From positions 186,001 to 250,000 of the forward strand of contig NZ_JAQNDA010000003.1 in NCBI RefSeq assembly GCF_028369065.1: a DNA stretch of 64,000 bases, read 5' to 3'. The stretch is from Marinobacter sp. SS21. GTDB lineage: Bacteria > Pseudomonadota > Gammaproteobacteria > Pseudomonadales > Oleiphilaceae. A program made the translations under genes and the position numbers. Within the stretch, counting starts at the first letter, position 1, and the number at the start of each line of letters is the position of its first letter. Positions 50,363-59,498 of this stretch are shown here, piece by piece. A model generated the notes under the pieces. It made no database searches and was not told the DNA's origin. It saw only the letters and a program-made list of their open reading frames with translations.

Positions 50363-52134
50363 ACCGATTCGCTGAATTGCATCTGGTGGAGCTGGGCGTA
50401 GGCGCGCCCTGCGGCCAGCAGCTCCTCATGAGTACCGGATTCCACGATGCTGCCGGCGTCCATGACCACGATACGATCGGCGTTCTCGATGGTTGACAGG
50501 CGGTGCGCAATCACCAGTGTGGTTCGGCCCTGCATGACCGTTTCCAGCGCCTCCTGGATATGACGCTCCGACTCGGTATCCAACGCGGAAGTCGCCTCAT
50601 CCAGAATCAGCACAGGTGCATTCTTCAGTAGCGCCCGGGCAATCGCCAGTCGCTGGCGCTGGCCGCCCGACAGCATGACACCGTTGTCGCCGATGACGGT
50701 ATCGAGACCGTCCGGCATCCGGTCGATAAACTCCAGGGCATGGGCCTTGGCGGCGGCCTCCCGGATCTCCTCCCGGCTGCAATCCCGCAAGGCGCCGTAA
50801 GCAATGTTCGCGGCGATGGTGTCGTTGAACAGCACCACATTCTGGGTGACCAGGGCGATCTGCCCACGCAGTGAAGCCAGGGCGAAATCGTTGAGCGGGT
50901 GGCCGTCGATACAGATCGAACCGCCGGTATGGTCATAGAAACGCGGTAGCAAGCTCACCAGCGTGGATTTGCCACTGCCGGATCGTCCCACCAGCGCCAC
51001 ACTCTGTCCCGCCGGAATATCCAGACTAATTCCCTTCAACACGTCGTCCAGCTGATCACGGTAGCGGAAACTGACGTTGTCGAATCGAATATCACCCCGC
51101 ACCCGATCCGGTGCAAAGGTGCCATGATCCGCCTCGGGCTCCTCGTCCATGGTATTGAACACGTCGTGGGCAGCGGCCACGCCTTTCTGGATCTTGGCAT
51201 GCACCGAGGTTACCTGGCGGATGGGCTTGGCCATGGTCGTTGCCGCGGTGATAAAGGCGATCAGTTCACCGGTCGTCATGGTGCCGCGGATCTCTGGCGC
51301 CAACATCAACCAAACCAGTGACGCTATGGCGAGCGCCACCAGTACCTGGATCACCGGCACGCTGATCGCCTGGGTGGAGGTCATTTTCAGGCTCTGAGTC
51401 AGATTCCGCCGGCTGACCGCGCGAAAGCGGTCTCGCTCATAATCCTCGCCCCCAAAGGTTCGAACCACCCGGTAACCGGAAATGCTCTCCGAGGCAACGT
51501 GGGTGATGTCGCCCATGGAACTCTGGATGCGTTTGCTGAGCTTGCGAAACCGCTTGCTGACATAGCTCACGATCAGCCCGATAATCGGCCCGACAATGAC
51601 GAACACCGCGGTGAGTTTCCAGTTGGTATACAGCATGAAACTCAGCAGGCCGAGGATGGTCAACCCTTCCCGCAGGGTAATGGTCACCGCGTTGGTGGTG
51701 GCATCCGCCACCTGCTCAACATTGAACGTCAGCTTCGACACCAGACGCCCGGAGGCGTTGTCGTCAAAGTAGCGGGAAGGGAGCGACATCAGCCGCTCAA
51801 ACACCTGATTTCTCAGCACATTGATCACATTACGACCAACGTAACTGATAAAATACTGACTCATAAACGTACCGACGCCACGGAACGCGAAGATCCCAAC
51901 AATTAACGCCGTTAACAGCAGACGGTTCTGGTCGGTTGGGTTCTCGATGGCTTCAATAACGTACTCCATGGCCGCAGCCATGCCTGTGGATGCGGCGGCG
52001 TAGATGACATTCCCCACCACCGCCAACGAAAAGGCCACCCAGAACGGACGGACATAGGACAGCAATCGCTTATAGGTCTGCCAGTTGCTTGCAGGCGTCT
52101 GGGCTAGGACCAGGTTTGGGTCAAGGTTCTTCAC
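50359..52134 (-). CDS. msbA: Lipid A/phospholipid flippase MsbA
   Basis: A 591-residue ABC half-transporter that flips core-lipid A across the inner membrane. Six membrane helices (about 25-310) are followed by the ATPase: Walker A LVGRSGSGKSTL, signature MLSGGQRQRLAIARA, Walker B VLILDEATSALD. It begins at GTG 52134, overlapping exbD by 14 bp with only a weak ribosome-binding site, so it probably depends on exbD translation. Confidence 0.96.
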   Translation of the reverse strand: MKNLDPNLVLAQTPASNWQTYKRLLSYVRPFWVAFSLAVVGNVIYAAASTGMAAAMEYVIEAIENPTDQNRLLLTALIVGIFAFRGVGTFMSQYFISYVGRNVINVLRNQVFERLMSLPSRYFDDNASGRLVSKLTFNVEQVADATTNAVTITLREGLTILGLLSFMLYTNWKLTAVFVIVGPIIGLIVSYVSKRFRKLSKRIQSSMGDITHVASESISGYRVVRTFGGEDYERDRFRAVSRRNLTQSLKMTSTQAISVPVIQVLVALAIASLVWLMLAPEIRGTMTTGELIAFITAATTMAKPIRQVTSVHAKIQKGVAAAHDVFNTMDEEPEADHGTFAPDRVRGDIRFDNVSFRYRDQLDDVLKGISLDIPAGQSVALVGRSGSGKSTLVSLLPRFYDHTGGSICIDGHPLNDFALASLRGQIALVTQNVVLFNDTIAANIAYGALRDCSREEIREAAAKAHALEFIDRMPDGLDTVIGDNGVMLSGGQRQRLAIARALLKNAPVLILDEATSALDTESERHIQEALETVMQGRTTLVIAHRLSTIENADRIVVMDAGSIVESGTHEELLAAGRAYAQLHQMQFSESV

Positions 52135-52543
52135 TGCTGCGCTCGGTTGTAATGCTTAGTTTGGCGAATCCCAGGCGGCCGGCAACGTCCATCGCGCGGA
52201 CCACAAACTGGTGGGGTGTGTTGGCATCGGCAGTAATAATGAACGGCAAGCTGGTGTCACCATTTGCCAATTCACGAATCGCCCGCTCCAGGGTTTCCAG
52301 ACGGTTGTTCACCAGCGTGCGTTCGTTGACCCGATACTGGCCCTGGGCATTGATGACCACATCTATCTGACGGATCTCGGTTTCGGCCACCTCGCCATCG
52401 GCTTCCGGCAAATCCACCTGAAGGTGACTTTCCCGGGTGAAGGTCGTGGAAACCATAAAGAATATAAGTAGCAGAAACACCACATCAATCAGCGGCGTCA
52501 GGTCTACACCGACCTCCTGACTCCTCTGGCGCTTGAATTTCAC
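52121..52543 (-). CDS. exbD: ExbD/TolR-family biopolymer transport protein
   Basis: A 140-residue protein with one membrane helix (about 15-37, GVDLTPLIDVVFLLLIFFMV) carrying the proton-path Asp22, then a periplasmic domain. It pairs with the ExbB-like gene 5 bp upstream. No tonB lies here, and the position next to msbA and lpxK is conserved in many gammaproteobacteria, so it may serve envelope traffic rather than iron uptake; that is inferred. Confidence 0.93.
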   Translation of the reverse strand: MKFKRQRSQEVGVDLTPLIDVVFLLLIFFMVSTTFTRESHLQVDLPEADGEVAETEIRQIDVVINAQGQYRVNERTLVNNRLETLERAIRELANGDTSLPFIITADANTPHQFVVRAMDVAGRLGFAKLSITTERSSEEP

Positions 52544-52548
52544 GGCGC

Positions 52549-53175
52549 TCAGGCTCCTTCCACGTCGATTTCACGGTCACCATGGACAACTTCCACCAGC
52601 TTGATGGCTTCCTGCTCCATGCCAACCACCAGTTCATCCACCCGGCGAATGAAGTAGCGATGACAAATCAACGAAGGAATGGCCACGCTCAATCCGGCGG
52701 CGGTCGTGATCAAGGCTTCGGAAATACCGCCGGCCAGGTTACCCGCGTTGCCCACCCCGGCCAGCTGAATCTCGGCGAACACCTTGATCATCCCGATCAC
52801 CGTGCCGAGCAGCCCCAGCAATGGCGTGATGGTTGCCACCGTACCAAGCGGGTTGAGGAAGCGCTCCAGGTCATGGATCACCTGACTGGCCTCATGCTCG
52901 ATGCTCTCCTTCATGATTTCACGGCCATGCTTGGCGTTCATCAAGCCACTGGCCAGAATTCGGCCAAGAGGAGAAGACCCCTGCAACGCTTTGAGCTTTC
53001 GGCTGTTCAGCTCTTTCTTCTTGATCCAGCGCCAGAGCTCGTTGATCGTGTGTTCCGGGGTGATGCGGGACGCCCGCAGCGTCCAGAATCGCTCAAGAAT
53101 GATGGCGAGGGCGAGAATGGAACAGGCAACAATCGGCACCATCAGGATGCCACCAGCTTTCAAAAGCTCGAACAC
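52549..53175 (-). CDS. exbB: ExbB/TolQ/MotA-family proton channel protein
   Basis: A 208-residue protein with three membrane segments (about 10-30, 108-135 and 150-178). TPLLGLLGTVIGMIKVF and the third helix ALITTAAGLSVAIPSLI are family signatures. GTG 53175 is preceded by GGGAG. With exbD it forms a second stator pair in this window, besides TolQ-TolR. Confidence 0.94.
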   Translation of the reverse strand: MFELLKAGGILMVPIVACSILALAIILERFWTLRASRITPEHTINELWRWIKKKELNSRKLKALQGSSPLGRILASGLMNAKHGREIMKESIEHEASQVIHDLERFLNPLGTVATITPLLGLLGTVIGMIKVFAEIQLAGVGNAGNLAGGISEALITTAAGLSVAIPSLICHRYFIRRVDELVVGMEQEAIKLVEVVHGDREIDVEGA

Positions 53176-53247
53176 GCTTGGTCTCCCTGTTTGTTTACAA
53201 GCCGCGCTACTTTAGCATAGCTGGGGAGGGAGGCCACACCCGGAATG

Positions 53248-55659
53248 TCACCGTCCGTGACCGCTCACCACATCCGTCGAATCGACCCAGAACGGAGCGG
53301 CTGAACGGCTTTCCTCAACCACCACCTCCAAACCGGAAATCACCACACGCAGGGCACCGGAATAAGCCGTGTTATAACTCTTGCTGCCCGCCGCCCGGTA
53401 GCGGTCGACCACCTGGTCATGGGGATGACCGAAGCGATGGCGATACCCAGCGCTAAAAACCACCAAGTCTGGCAGCAGTTGCGCCACCCAGCGCGGTCCG
53501 GACGAGGTTTTGCTGCCGTGGTGCGGAGCCAGCACAAGGCGTTGGCCACGTTGCGGAGGGTCAAGCGCACGATAAAGGGCATGTTCAACCAGATAGGAAT
53601 GCTCGACGTCGCGACTGATATCGCCCGGCAAGATCACTTCGGTGCCGGCGTATCGAGCCGCCAGGACGCAAGACGCGTCATTCCCAGCGGGAGGCCGCCC
53701 GTCTGGCGGTTGGTATTGCCAGAGGCGAACTTCCAACTGACCGACCATGAAGACCTGTCCCGATTCGCAGGGCAATACCGGCGGCGAGCGTCCGTCTCGC
53801 CAAAGCGATGACACACGCTCGGGCTCACCACTCACCACACGATCAACCGGCAAGGCCGTGAACAACATCGGGAGGCCGCCGGCGTGATCGCTGTCACCGT
53901 GACTGATCACCAAATGATCCAGCGTTTTAACCCCCAGTCGCTGAAGATTGGGCAATATCACGCCAGCCACCGCCGAATGGCCCGACGGCGACTCTGGTCC
54001 GGTATCGTAGAGCAAGACGGATCGCTCGTGACGAAGCAGGACCGATGTGCCCTGCCCGACGTCCCAGAACCAAATTTCCGGTTGGCTGACGTACTCATTG
54101 GCAAGGGGTTGCGAGGACTCCAGCGTCACCCCCACGACAAACCAGACCAACACCGCTGTCGCTGTTGCCAGACGGACTCGCCGATCCGGTAGCACGAGGC
54201 ATAGCAGCACGGCCAATGCCACCAGCGCTGCCAACACAGCACCACCGCCCAAGTCACTGACCGGCAAGGCCGACAGTCCGGCCAACCAATGCCAGAGCAG
54301 GCCCAACACCAGGTCGAACAGACCTCCAACCCAGCCGCTCAGGCCCGGCGCAATGGCCAACACGCAGCCGCCCACCAGCAGTACCGGCATCACGACAAGG
54401 GACAACCAGGGAATGGCCACCAGGTTGGCCAAGCCGCTGACCGGTGACGTCGCCTGTCCCGACCACGCAAGCACCGGCCACAGCCCGGCGAACACCGCAA
54501 ATTGGGCAATCACCAGCGCGCCCAGCCAGGATGCCGGCCGCAAGCGTCGAGCAAAGGCCAGAATCAGGATGGCCACCGCCAGGAATGACAACCAGAAGCC
54601 CTGGTCCATCGGCGCGAAGGGATCAAACACCAGTACCAGCGTCAAGGCCAGCAACCATCCAGACCAGGCGCTGACCTGACGCGCCCGAAGTGCCAGCCAA
54701 CTGGCCACCGCCACCATCGCCAGCGCTCGCCGGGTCGGCACCGTAAACCCTGCCAGCAGGGCAAAAGCCAAGCTGACCAGCAATACCACCCCCACCAGAA
54801 CCAGCCGTTGCCGGTGCGGGGACAACCAGTGTCTGGGCAGCCAGCGCAATACCCAGCGCACCGCGATGCCAACGAACACCGCGATTAGACCTAAATGCAG
54901 TCCTGAAATCGCAACCAGGTGAATCGTGCCGGTATCCTTGAAGACCCGCCAGTGGTCCGGCGTTAACCAGCCCCGGTACCCGATCATTAACGCTTCTGCC
55001 AGAGGGTGGTGGTCGGCTGCCATGAGCGTGGCATGGAGACGGTGCGCCAGCGTATTGCGCATACGGTGGTACTGGCACTCTGGCGCACAGGTGGTATCTG
55101 CAACGATGTCGATTTGGCGTAGTGTGCCCGTCGCCCGATAGTTGTGGCGGAATAACCAGGATTCGTAACGAAAACCCACCGGATTGACCGATCCATGAGG
55201 GCGTTTGAGCACAACCTGGGCTTGCATTCGATGTGGCAGCATCAGGGTGGCCTCTTCGCCATACCACGCCAATCGCAGCTTCCGAGGCAATCTGGATCGA
55301 TCAGCGACGGAGCCATCCAGTGACAGCCAGCGTTCAACGCAAAGGCTGAACCGGACACTGTTATAAACTCCGGGCGAGGGAATATCACAAAGATAGCCCT
55401 CAACCTTCAGCAACCGTCCCTCCAGATCCACAGGCAAGGATCGTTCAAGTCGGTCTCCGGCGGCCAGGGCTGCCCAACCAAGGCCGCCGATCAATGCCGC
55501 CATGACCAACAAAGCCCCGCGCAGGGTTTGCATGGCGGAAATGCGGGATGCAACCAGCAGCACAACAAACCCCGTTCCCAGCCACATCAGAGGTGGAATG
55601 AAGTCGAGCCAATACAGTAATATAACGCCGCATGAAAAAGCGGTAATCCCTGCCCGCAT
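53248..55659 (-). CDS. comEC: DNA internalisation protein ComEC/Rec2
   Basis: An 803-residue inner-membrane protein for DNA uptake. An N-terminal DUF4131 region (about 20-185) is followed by the Competence domain with many helices (about 205-470, beginning KDTGTIHLVAISGLHLGLIAV) and a C-terminal metallo-beta-lactamase domain with HGDSDHAGGLP and APHHGSKTS. ATG 55659 was preferred over a TTG at 55677. It lies 72 bp from exbB. It shows the organism may be naturally competent. Confidence 0.95.
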   Translation of the reverse strand: MRAGITAFSCGVILLYWLDFIPPLMWLGTGFVVLLVASRISAMQTLRGALLVMAALIGGLGWAALAAGDRLERSLPVDLEGRLLKVEGYLCDIPSPGVYNSVRFSLCVERWLSLDGSVADRSRLPRKLRLAWYGEEATLMLPHRMQAQVVLKRPHGSVNPVGFRYESWLFRHNYRATGTLRQIDIVADTTCAPECQYHRMRNTLAHRLHATLMAADHHPLAEALMIGYRGWLTPDHWRVFKDTGTIHLVAISGLHLGLIAVFVGIAVRWVLRWLPRHWLSPHRQRLVLVGVVLLVSLAFALLAGFTVPTRRALAMVAVASWLALRARQVSAWSGWLLALTLVLVFDPFAPMDQGFWLSFLAVAILILAFARRLRPASWLGALVIAQFAVFAGLWPVLAWSGQATSPVSGLANLVAIPWLSLVVMPVLLVGGCVLAIAPGLSGWVGGLFDLVLGLLWHWLAGLSALPVSDLGGGAVLAALVALAVLLCLVLPDRRVRLATATAVLVWFVVGVTLESSQPLANEYVSQPEIWFWDVGQGTSVLLRHERSVLLYDTGPESPSGHSAVAGVILPNLQRLGVKTLDHLVISHGDSDHAGGLPMLFTALPVDRVVSGEPERVSSLWRDGRSPPVLPCESGQVFMVGQLEVRLWQYQPPDGRPPAGNDASCVLAARYAGTEVILPGDISRDVEHSYLVEHALYRALDPPQRGQRLVLAPHHGSKTSSGPRWVAQLLPDLVVFSAGYRHRFGHPHDQVVDRYRAAGSKSYNTAYSGALRVVISGLEVVVEESRSAAPFWVDSTDVVSGHGR

Positions 55660-55700
55660 GTATGAATCCCCGGACAATCCGTGTCCGATGCATGGTGTCC

Positions 55701-55776
55701 CGTCTGGTTAATTCGTTAACCTACTGAGCCAATGAGGCCTCAGCGTCACGCAGTCGGTTAACGAATTAACCAGACG
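55701..55776. repeat. Perfect 21-bp inverted repeat with 34-bp spacer
   Basis: The arms at 55701-55721 and 55756-55776 are exact reverse complements. Each arm also contains its own dyad, GGTTAATTCGTTAACC, so there are two operator-like palindromes 55 bp apart centre to centre. They lie in the shared upstream region of comEC and the DUF2062 gene. Possible roles are paired binding sites for a regulator or a cruciform/RNA hairpin. Confidence 0.95.
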
Positions 55777-55833
55777 AGTCACTAGAGTTGAAGAGTTCTG
55801 CTCCTATACTTGAGTGGACCCCAATATCCGTAA

Positions 55834-56382
55834 ATGGAACAGGCAGAACTTCCAATGCCGAAGCAGTTCATGAAACGATACCTGCCCACGCCGGATAGAG
55901 TCCGCTCCATCCAGGCGCTGCACTTTCTGGGTGATATCCTTCACGAACCCAACCTGTGGCACATCAACCGCCATTGTGTCGCCCGCGCGATCCTGATCGG
56001 AATCTTCTTCTGCTTGATTCCAATGCCGTTTCAAATGGTTGCCGCCGCGTTCTGCGCCATTTGGTTCAACGCCAACCTGCCGTTGTCAGTGGTGCTGGTC
56101 TGGATCAGCAACCCGCTCACCATGCCACCGCTGTTTTATTTCAACTATAAGGTGGGTGCCTGGCTGCTGGACCGGCCGGTGATGCACTTTCAGTTCGAGC
56201 TGTCCTGGGGCTGGATCAGCGAAAGCCTGGTGGAGATCGGCATTCCGCTGTATTTCGGCTCCCTGATTGTGGCGACCCTGGCCAGCTGCCTCTGCTATCT
56301 GTTCATCCAGTACCTGTGGCGGCGAAGAGTCCGCGCCCACTGGCGTGAACGACAGCTGAGACGATGCCAGCGCGAAGGCTGA
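55834..56382 (+). CDS. DUF2062 membrane protein
   Basis: A 182-residue protein with three hydrophobic segments (about 48-75, 78-98 and 135-165). FCLIPMPFQMVAAAFCAIWFNANLPLSVVLVWISNPLT is the DUF2062 core pattern. The short Arg-rich tail is basic. Function is unknown. The start is uncertain: ATG 55834 gives 182 residues, ATG 55855 gives 175, and neither has a good ribosome-binding site. Divergent from comEC, convergent with lolD. Confidence 0.85.
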   Translation: MEQAELPMPKQFMKRYLPTPDRVRSIQALHFLGDILHEPNLWHINRHCVARAILIGIFFCLIPMPFQMVAAAFCAIWFNANLPLSVVLVWISNPLTMPPLFYFNYKVGAWLLDRPVMHFQFELSWGWISESLVEIGIPLYFGSLIVATLASCLCYLFIQYLWRRRVRAHWRERQLRRCQREG

Positions 56383-56391
56383 CCGCTGCCC

Positions 56392-57111
56392 TCATCCGGC
56401 AGAGGCTACCGTCTCCAACCGCCCTTGCTCCAGCCGCAACACCCGCCCTAGGCTGTTCGCCATTTTCAGGTCGTGGGTGACCATGACAAATGCAATACCC
56501 AGCTGGTCCCGCAGCGACTCAATCAGTTGACGCACGCTGTCGCCGGTGTGCTCATCCAGATTGCCGGTTGGCTCGTCCATCAGGACGCACTCGGGCTCAT
56601 TGACCAGCGCCCGGGCTATCGCCACCCGCTGCCGCTCGCCCCCGGAAAGCTCGCCTGGCTTGTGCGCCAGGCGCTGATCCAAACCGACCCGAGCCAACAA
56701 CTCGCGAGCCTTGTCCGCAGCGGGTTGGGCTGACATGCCGCCGAGCGCACAGGGCATCATCACGTTTTCCAGGGCACTGAATTCTGGCAGCAAATGGTGG
56801 AACTGGTAGACGAACCCCAGATGTCGGTTGCGAAAACGCGCCCGACCGGCTTCGCTCATACGGTGAATGTCCCGGCCGCAAATCTCGATGTGACCGGACG
56901 AGGGCCGGTCCAGCCCCCCCAACAGGTTCAGTAATGTCGTTTTACCCGCGCCACTGCTGCCAACAATGGCAACGGTCTCTCCGGGTGATACCGTCAGCGA
57001 AATGTCGGAAAAGATCGTCAGCTCGGTGGGCCCTTCTTTGTAGGTACGGGTCACCCCGGAGCAGCAAATAACCGGCACACCCGGCACCGCGTCCTGTCGT
57101 TGATTATTCAT
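56392..57111 (-). CDS. lolD: Lipoprotein-releasing ABC ATPase LolD
   Basis: A 239-residue ATPase of the Lol lipoprotein sorting system. Walker [18 protein letters not shown], the Lol-type [19 protein letters not shown], signature [15 protein letters not shown] and Walker [12 protein letters not shown] are present. ATG 57111 overlaps the end of the LolC/E gene by 8 bp, with GGAGG 8-12 bp upstream inside that gene, so translation is coupled. Confidence 0.96.
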   Translation of the reverse strand: MNNQRQDAVPGVPVICCSGVTRTYKEGPTELTIFSDISLTVSPGETVAIVGSSGAGKTTLLNLLGGLDRPSSGHIEICGRDIHRMSEAGRARFRNRHLGFVYQFHHLLPEFSALENVMMPCALGGMSAQPAADKARELLARVGLDQRLAHKPGELSGGERQRVAIARALVNEPECVLMDEPTGNLDEHTGDSVRQLIESLRDQLGIAFVMVTHDLKMANSLGRVLRLEQGRLETVASAG

Positions 57112-58345
57112 ATCGCAGGGCCTCCGCAGGATCGACCCGGGACGCACGCCAGGCCGGATAGATGGTCGCCAGCAAGCTCATCAGCAAGCCGGCACCGCTG
57201 ATGATGCCAACGTCGACCCACTGTAACTGGGACGGCAAATAGCTGATGAAATACACATCGGCGTTGAGGAACTGATGCCCCATCAGGCGCTCGACCCAGC
57301 CGATAAAGTCACTGATGTTGTAGGCCCCAACCACACCCAGCAAGGTGCCGACCACGGTACCGACCATGCCGATGACCGCCCCCTGTACGATGAAGATCCG
57401 CATGATGCGTCCGGGGGTTGCCCCCATGGTGCGAAGGATCGCGATATCGGACGTTTTATCGGTGACCACCATGACCAGCGTGGATACGATGTTGAACGCG
57501 GCCACCGCCACGATGAACATCAGCAACAGGCCAATCATCGTTTTTTCCATACGGATCGCCTGGAACAGGTTGCCGTGGGTACGAGTCCAGTCGGAAACGA
57601 AAAAACGCCCTCCCAGAGCCATGGCGGCTTCCTCGGCCACCCGGGGCGCCCGAAACAGATCGTCCACCAGCAGGCGCACGCCGTGGGCCAGGCCATTGGT
57701 CCGCATCAATTTGGCGGCGTCATCCATGTGGATCAAGGTGTAGTTGCCATCCAGCTCGGCGCCGACACTGAACACCCCCTTCACGGTGAAGCGCTTGAGA
57801 CGGGGCAACACACCCGCTGGCGTGACTGAGGCTTCCGGCAACACAACCGTCACTTTATCCCCCACCTGCAACCTCAAACTGGCCGCCATCAACCGGCCGA
57901 TGATAATGCCGAACTCACCGCTGCGAAGGTCGTCCAGGGCACCTTCCACCATATGATTCTCGATGATGGACACCTGGCGCTCTTCCTCGGGCAAAATACC
58001 GTTCAGCAGAACCCCCCGTACGTTGCCGCCGCCGGTAATCATGCCCTGGCCCTGGATGAACGGAGCCGCGGCCCGAACCTCAGGGTGTCCACTTACCGAC
58101 GCGTCCACCGCTTGCCAGTTGCTAAGCACATCGTCGCCGCGGATAACAGCATGGGGAACCATGCCCAGAATCCGCTGTTTCAATTCCCGATCGAATCCGT
58201 TCATCACGGACAATACGATAATCAGAACCGCCACCCCCAGCATCAGACCGATCATCGAGGTCATGGAAATAAAGGAGATGAAATGATTTCGACGTTTGGC
58301 TGCGGTGTACCGCAACCCGATATAAAGTGACAGTGGTCTGAACAT
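57104..58345 (-). CDS. LolC/LolE-family lipoprotein release permease (single copy here)
   Basis: A 413-residue protein of the Lol ABC transporter. An N-terminal membrane helix (about 22-50) is followed by a periplasmic domain (about 50-265) and three C-terminal helices (about 270-400) ending [10 protein letters not shown]. It starts at ATG 58345 (MFRPLSLYIGLRYTAAKRRN). In E. coli the order is lolC-lolD-lolE; here no lolE follows lolD, which is met by a convergent DUF2062 gene. The protein may be a LolF-type subunit acting as a homodimer, or lolE may lie elsewhere. Confidence 0.92.
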   Translation of the reverse strand: MFRPLSLYIGLRYTAAKRRNHFISFISMTSMIGLMLGVAVLIIVLSVMNGFDRELKQRILGMVPHAVIRGDDVLSNWQAVDASVSGHPEVRAAAPFIQGQGMITGGGNVRGVLLNGILPEEERQVSIIENHMVEGALDDLRSGEFGIIIGRLMAASLRLQVGDKVTVVLPEASVTPAGVLPRLKRFTVKGVFSVGAELDGNYTLIHMDDAAKLMRTNGLAHGVRLLVDDLFRAPRVAEEAAMALGGRFFVSDWTRTHGNLFQAIRMEKTMIGLLLMFIVAVAAFNIVSTLVMVVTDKTSDIAILRTMGATPGRIMRIFIVQGAVIGMVGTVVGTLLGVVGAYNISDFIGWVERLMGHQFLNADVYFISYLPSQLQWVDVGIISGAGLLMSLLATIYPAWRASRVDPAEALRYE

Positions 58346-58451
58346 GTGGCGGAGCCTGTTTACACCTTGATTGGGTTTAGCCCGCTGTCGGCTCACAGTC
58401 CGGGCGGAAGCTGCTAAACTTGTGTAACATAACAAAAAACGTGGAGCGATC

Positions 58452-59027
58452 ATGGCTGAAGCCCCGTCCAACGGGTCACTACCTGACCGACGAGACTATT
58501 TCCGCATTCAAGACCGAATCGGTCTGGAGATTCGGAAGTTGGAGCCTGGACATTCCGGCCTCAACGACCCGTTCAATGAAGGGCACCTGAACGGCCTCAG
58601 GGACGAACTGCGACGACTGGACCAGGACATTCGGCTTCACCTGGCCAGTCTTGCCGAACAAGATCGATTGCTGACTACCCTGATCAAATCCCTGAATGGG
58701 AAGCTCGATACGCTGGCGCGCATTATGGCCTTTGAACAAAATCCGTTGCAACAGGAGCAATGGCAAGATGTTACTCTTAGCGAAGGAGGCATCGCCTTTT
58801 TCATCACCGGCACGGCCTACCAGGCCGGCGATCAGCTGGCGGTCAGAATGACCCTGCCGCCCGAGCTGTTCAGGCCGCAGGCGGTGGCCGAAGTGATCGA
58901 TGCCATACCCGACCGCCAGGGCGGCAGTCGCATCCGCACGCAATTCACCTCCATTCACGACAGTGACCGGCAACAGATTGCGCGGCATGTGATGAAATGG
59001 CAGGTTCGGCAGCGCAAGAAAAATTAA
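58452..59027 (+). CDS. PilZ-domain protein with atypical second motif
   Basis: A 191-residue protein. The N-terminal RRDYFR (about residues 13-18) is an RxxxR c-di-GMP motif. A helical region (about 30-100) precedes the PilZ barrel. The usual D/NxSxxG motif appears as TLSEGG, with Thr where the acid or amide normally stands. Ligand binding is therefore uncertain. GGAG precedes ATG 58452. It is divergent from the LolC/E gene and has no cyclase or phosphodiesterase neighbour. Confidence 0.85.
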   Translation: MAEAPSNGSLPDRRDYFRIQDRIGLEIRKLEPGHSGLNDPFNEGHLNGLRDELRRLDQDIRLHLASLAEQDRLLTTLIKSLNGKLDTLARIMAFEQNPLQQEQWQDVTLSEGGIAFFITGTAYQAGDQLAVRMTLPPELFRPQAVAEVIDAIPDRQGGSRIRTQFTSIHDSDRQQIARHVMKWQVRQRKKN

Positions 59028-59075
59028 AATCGCCCGAGAGCGAATAACACAAAAAACTGCAGGAGTATCGCCCCC

Positions 59076-59381
59076 ATGAGCAAACAGCTAACTTCCGGAC
59101 TGATTGGCCTGGCCGGCGCCCTGGCGCTGAGTGCCTCCCTGGCCACCCCGGTGGCCGCCGAAGAGGTCCGGGTTCCGGTCATGACTCAGGCCGAACGCGG
59201 CGCCACCAACCTGCCCCGGACCGGCCAGAGTCAGGCTGCCGTTCGGAACAGCTACGGCAATCCGCAACAGATTTCCGGGCCGGTTGGCGAGCCACCGATT
59301 ACCCAGTGGCACTATCCGGAATTCACGGTTTACTTCGAATACGATCACGTCATTCATTCGGTGATGAAACCCAAACGGTGA
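59076..59381 (+). CDS. Small secreted protein, unknown function
   Basis: A 101-residue protein with a signal peptide cleaved near residue 28 (ATPVAA/EE). The mature part has SYGNPQQISGPVGEPPITQWHY-type sequence and then EFTVYFEYDHVIHSV. This resembles the small SmpA/OmlA (BamE)-type fold, in which a GxP turn and a W-Y-x-x-F-x-V-Y-F strand recur, but there is no lipobox. AGGAG lies 9-13 bp before ATG 59076. Function unknown; a periplasmic role is likely. Confidence 0.82.
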   Translation: MSKQLTSGLIGLAGALALSASLATPVAAEEVRVPVMTQAERGATNLPRTGQSQAAVRNSYGNPQQISGPVGEPPITQWHYPEFTVYFEYDHVIHSVMKPKR

Positions 59382-59498
59382 GCCGTTACAAATCCGCTCC
59401 GAGCGTAACAAAAAAACGGTTCCGGAACTCCTGACGCACGGCTCTGGAGCCGTTAGAATGTCAGCCCTCCAATACTGCTTAATGAAGGTGGTTGCGAT

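Noticed and set aside
59382..59498. Imperfect hairpins before aguA
   Set aside because: AACGGTTCCGGA can pair with part of GGCTCTGGAGCCGTT only with several G-U pairs and a poor loop; not strong enough to call a riboswitch or terminator.
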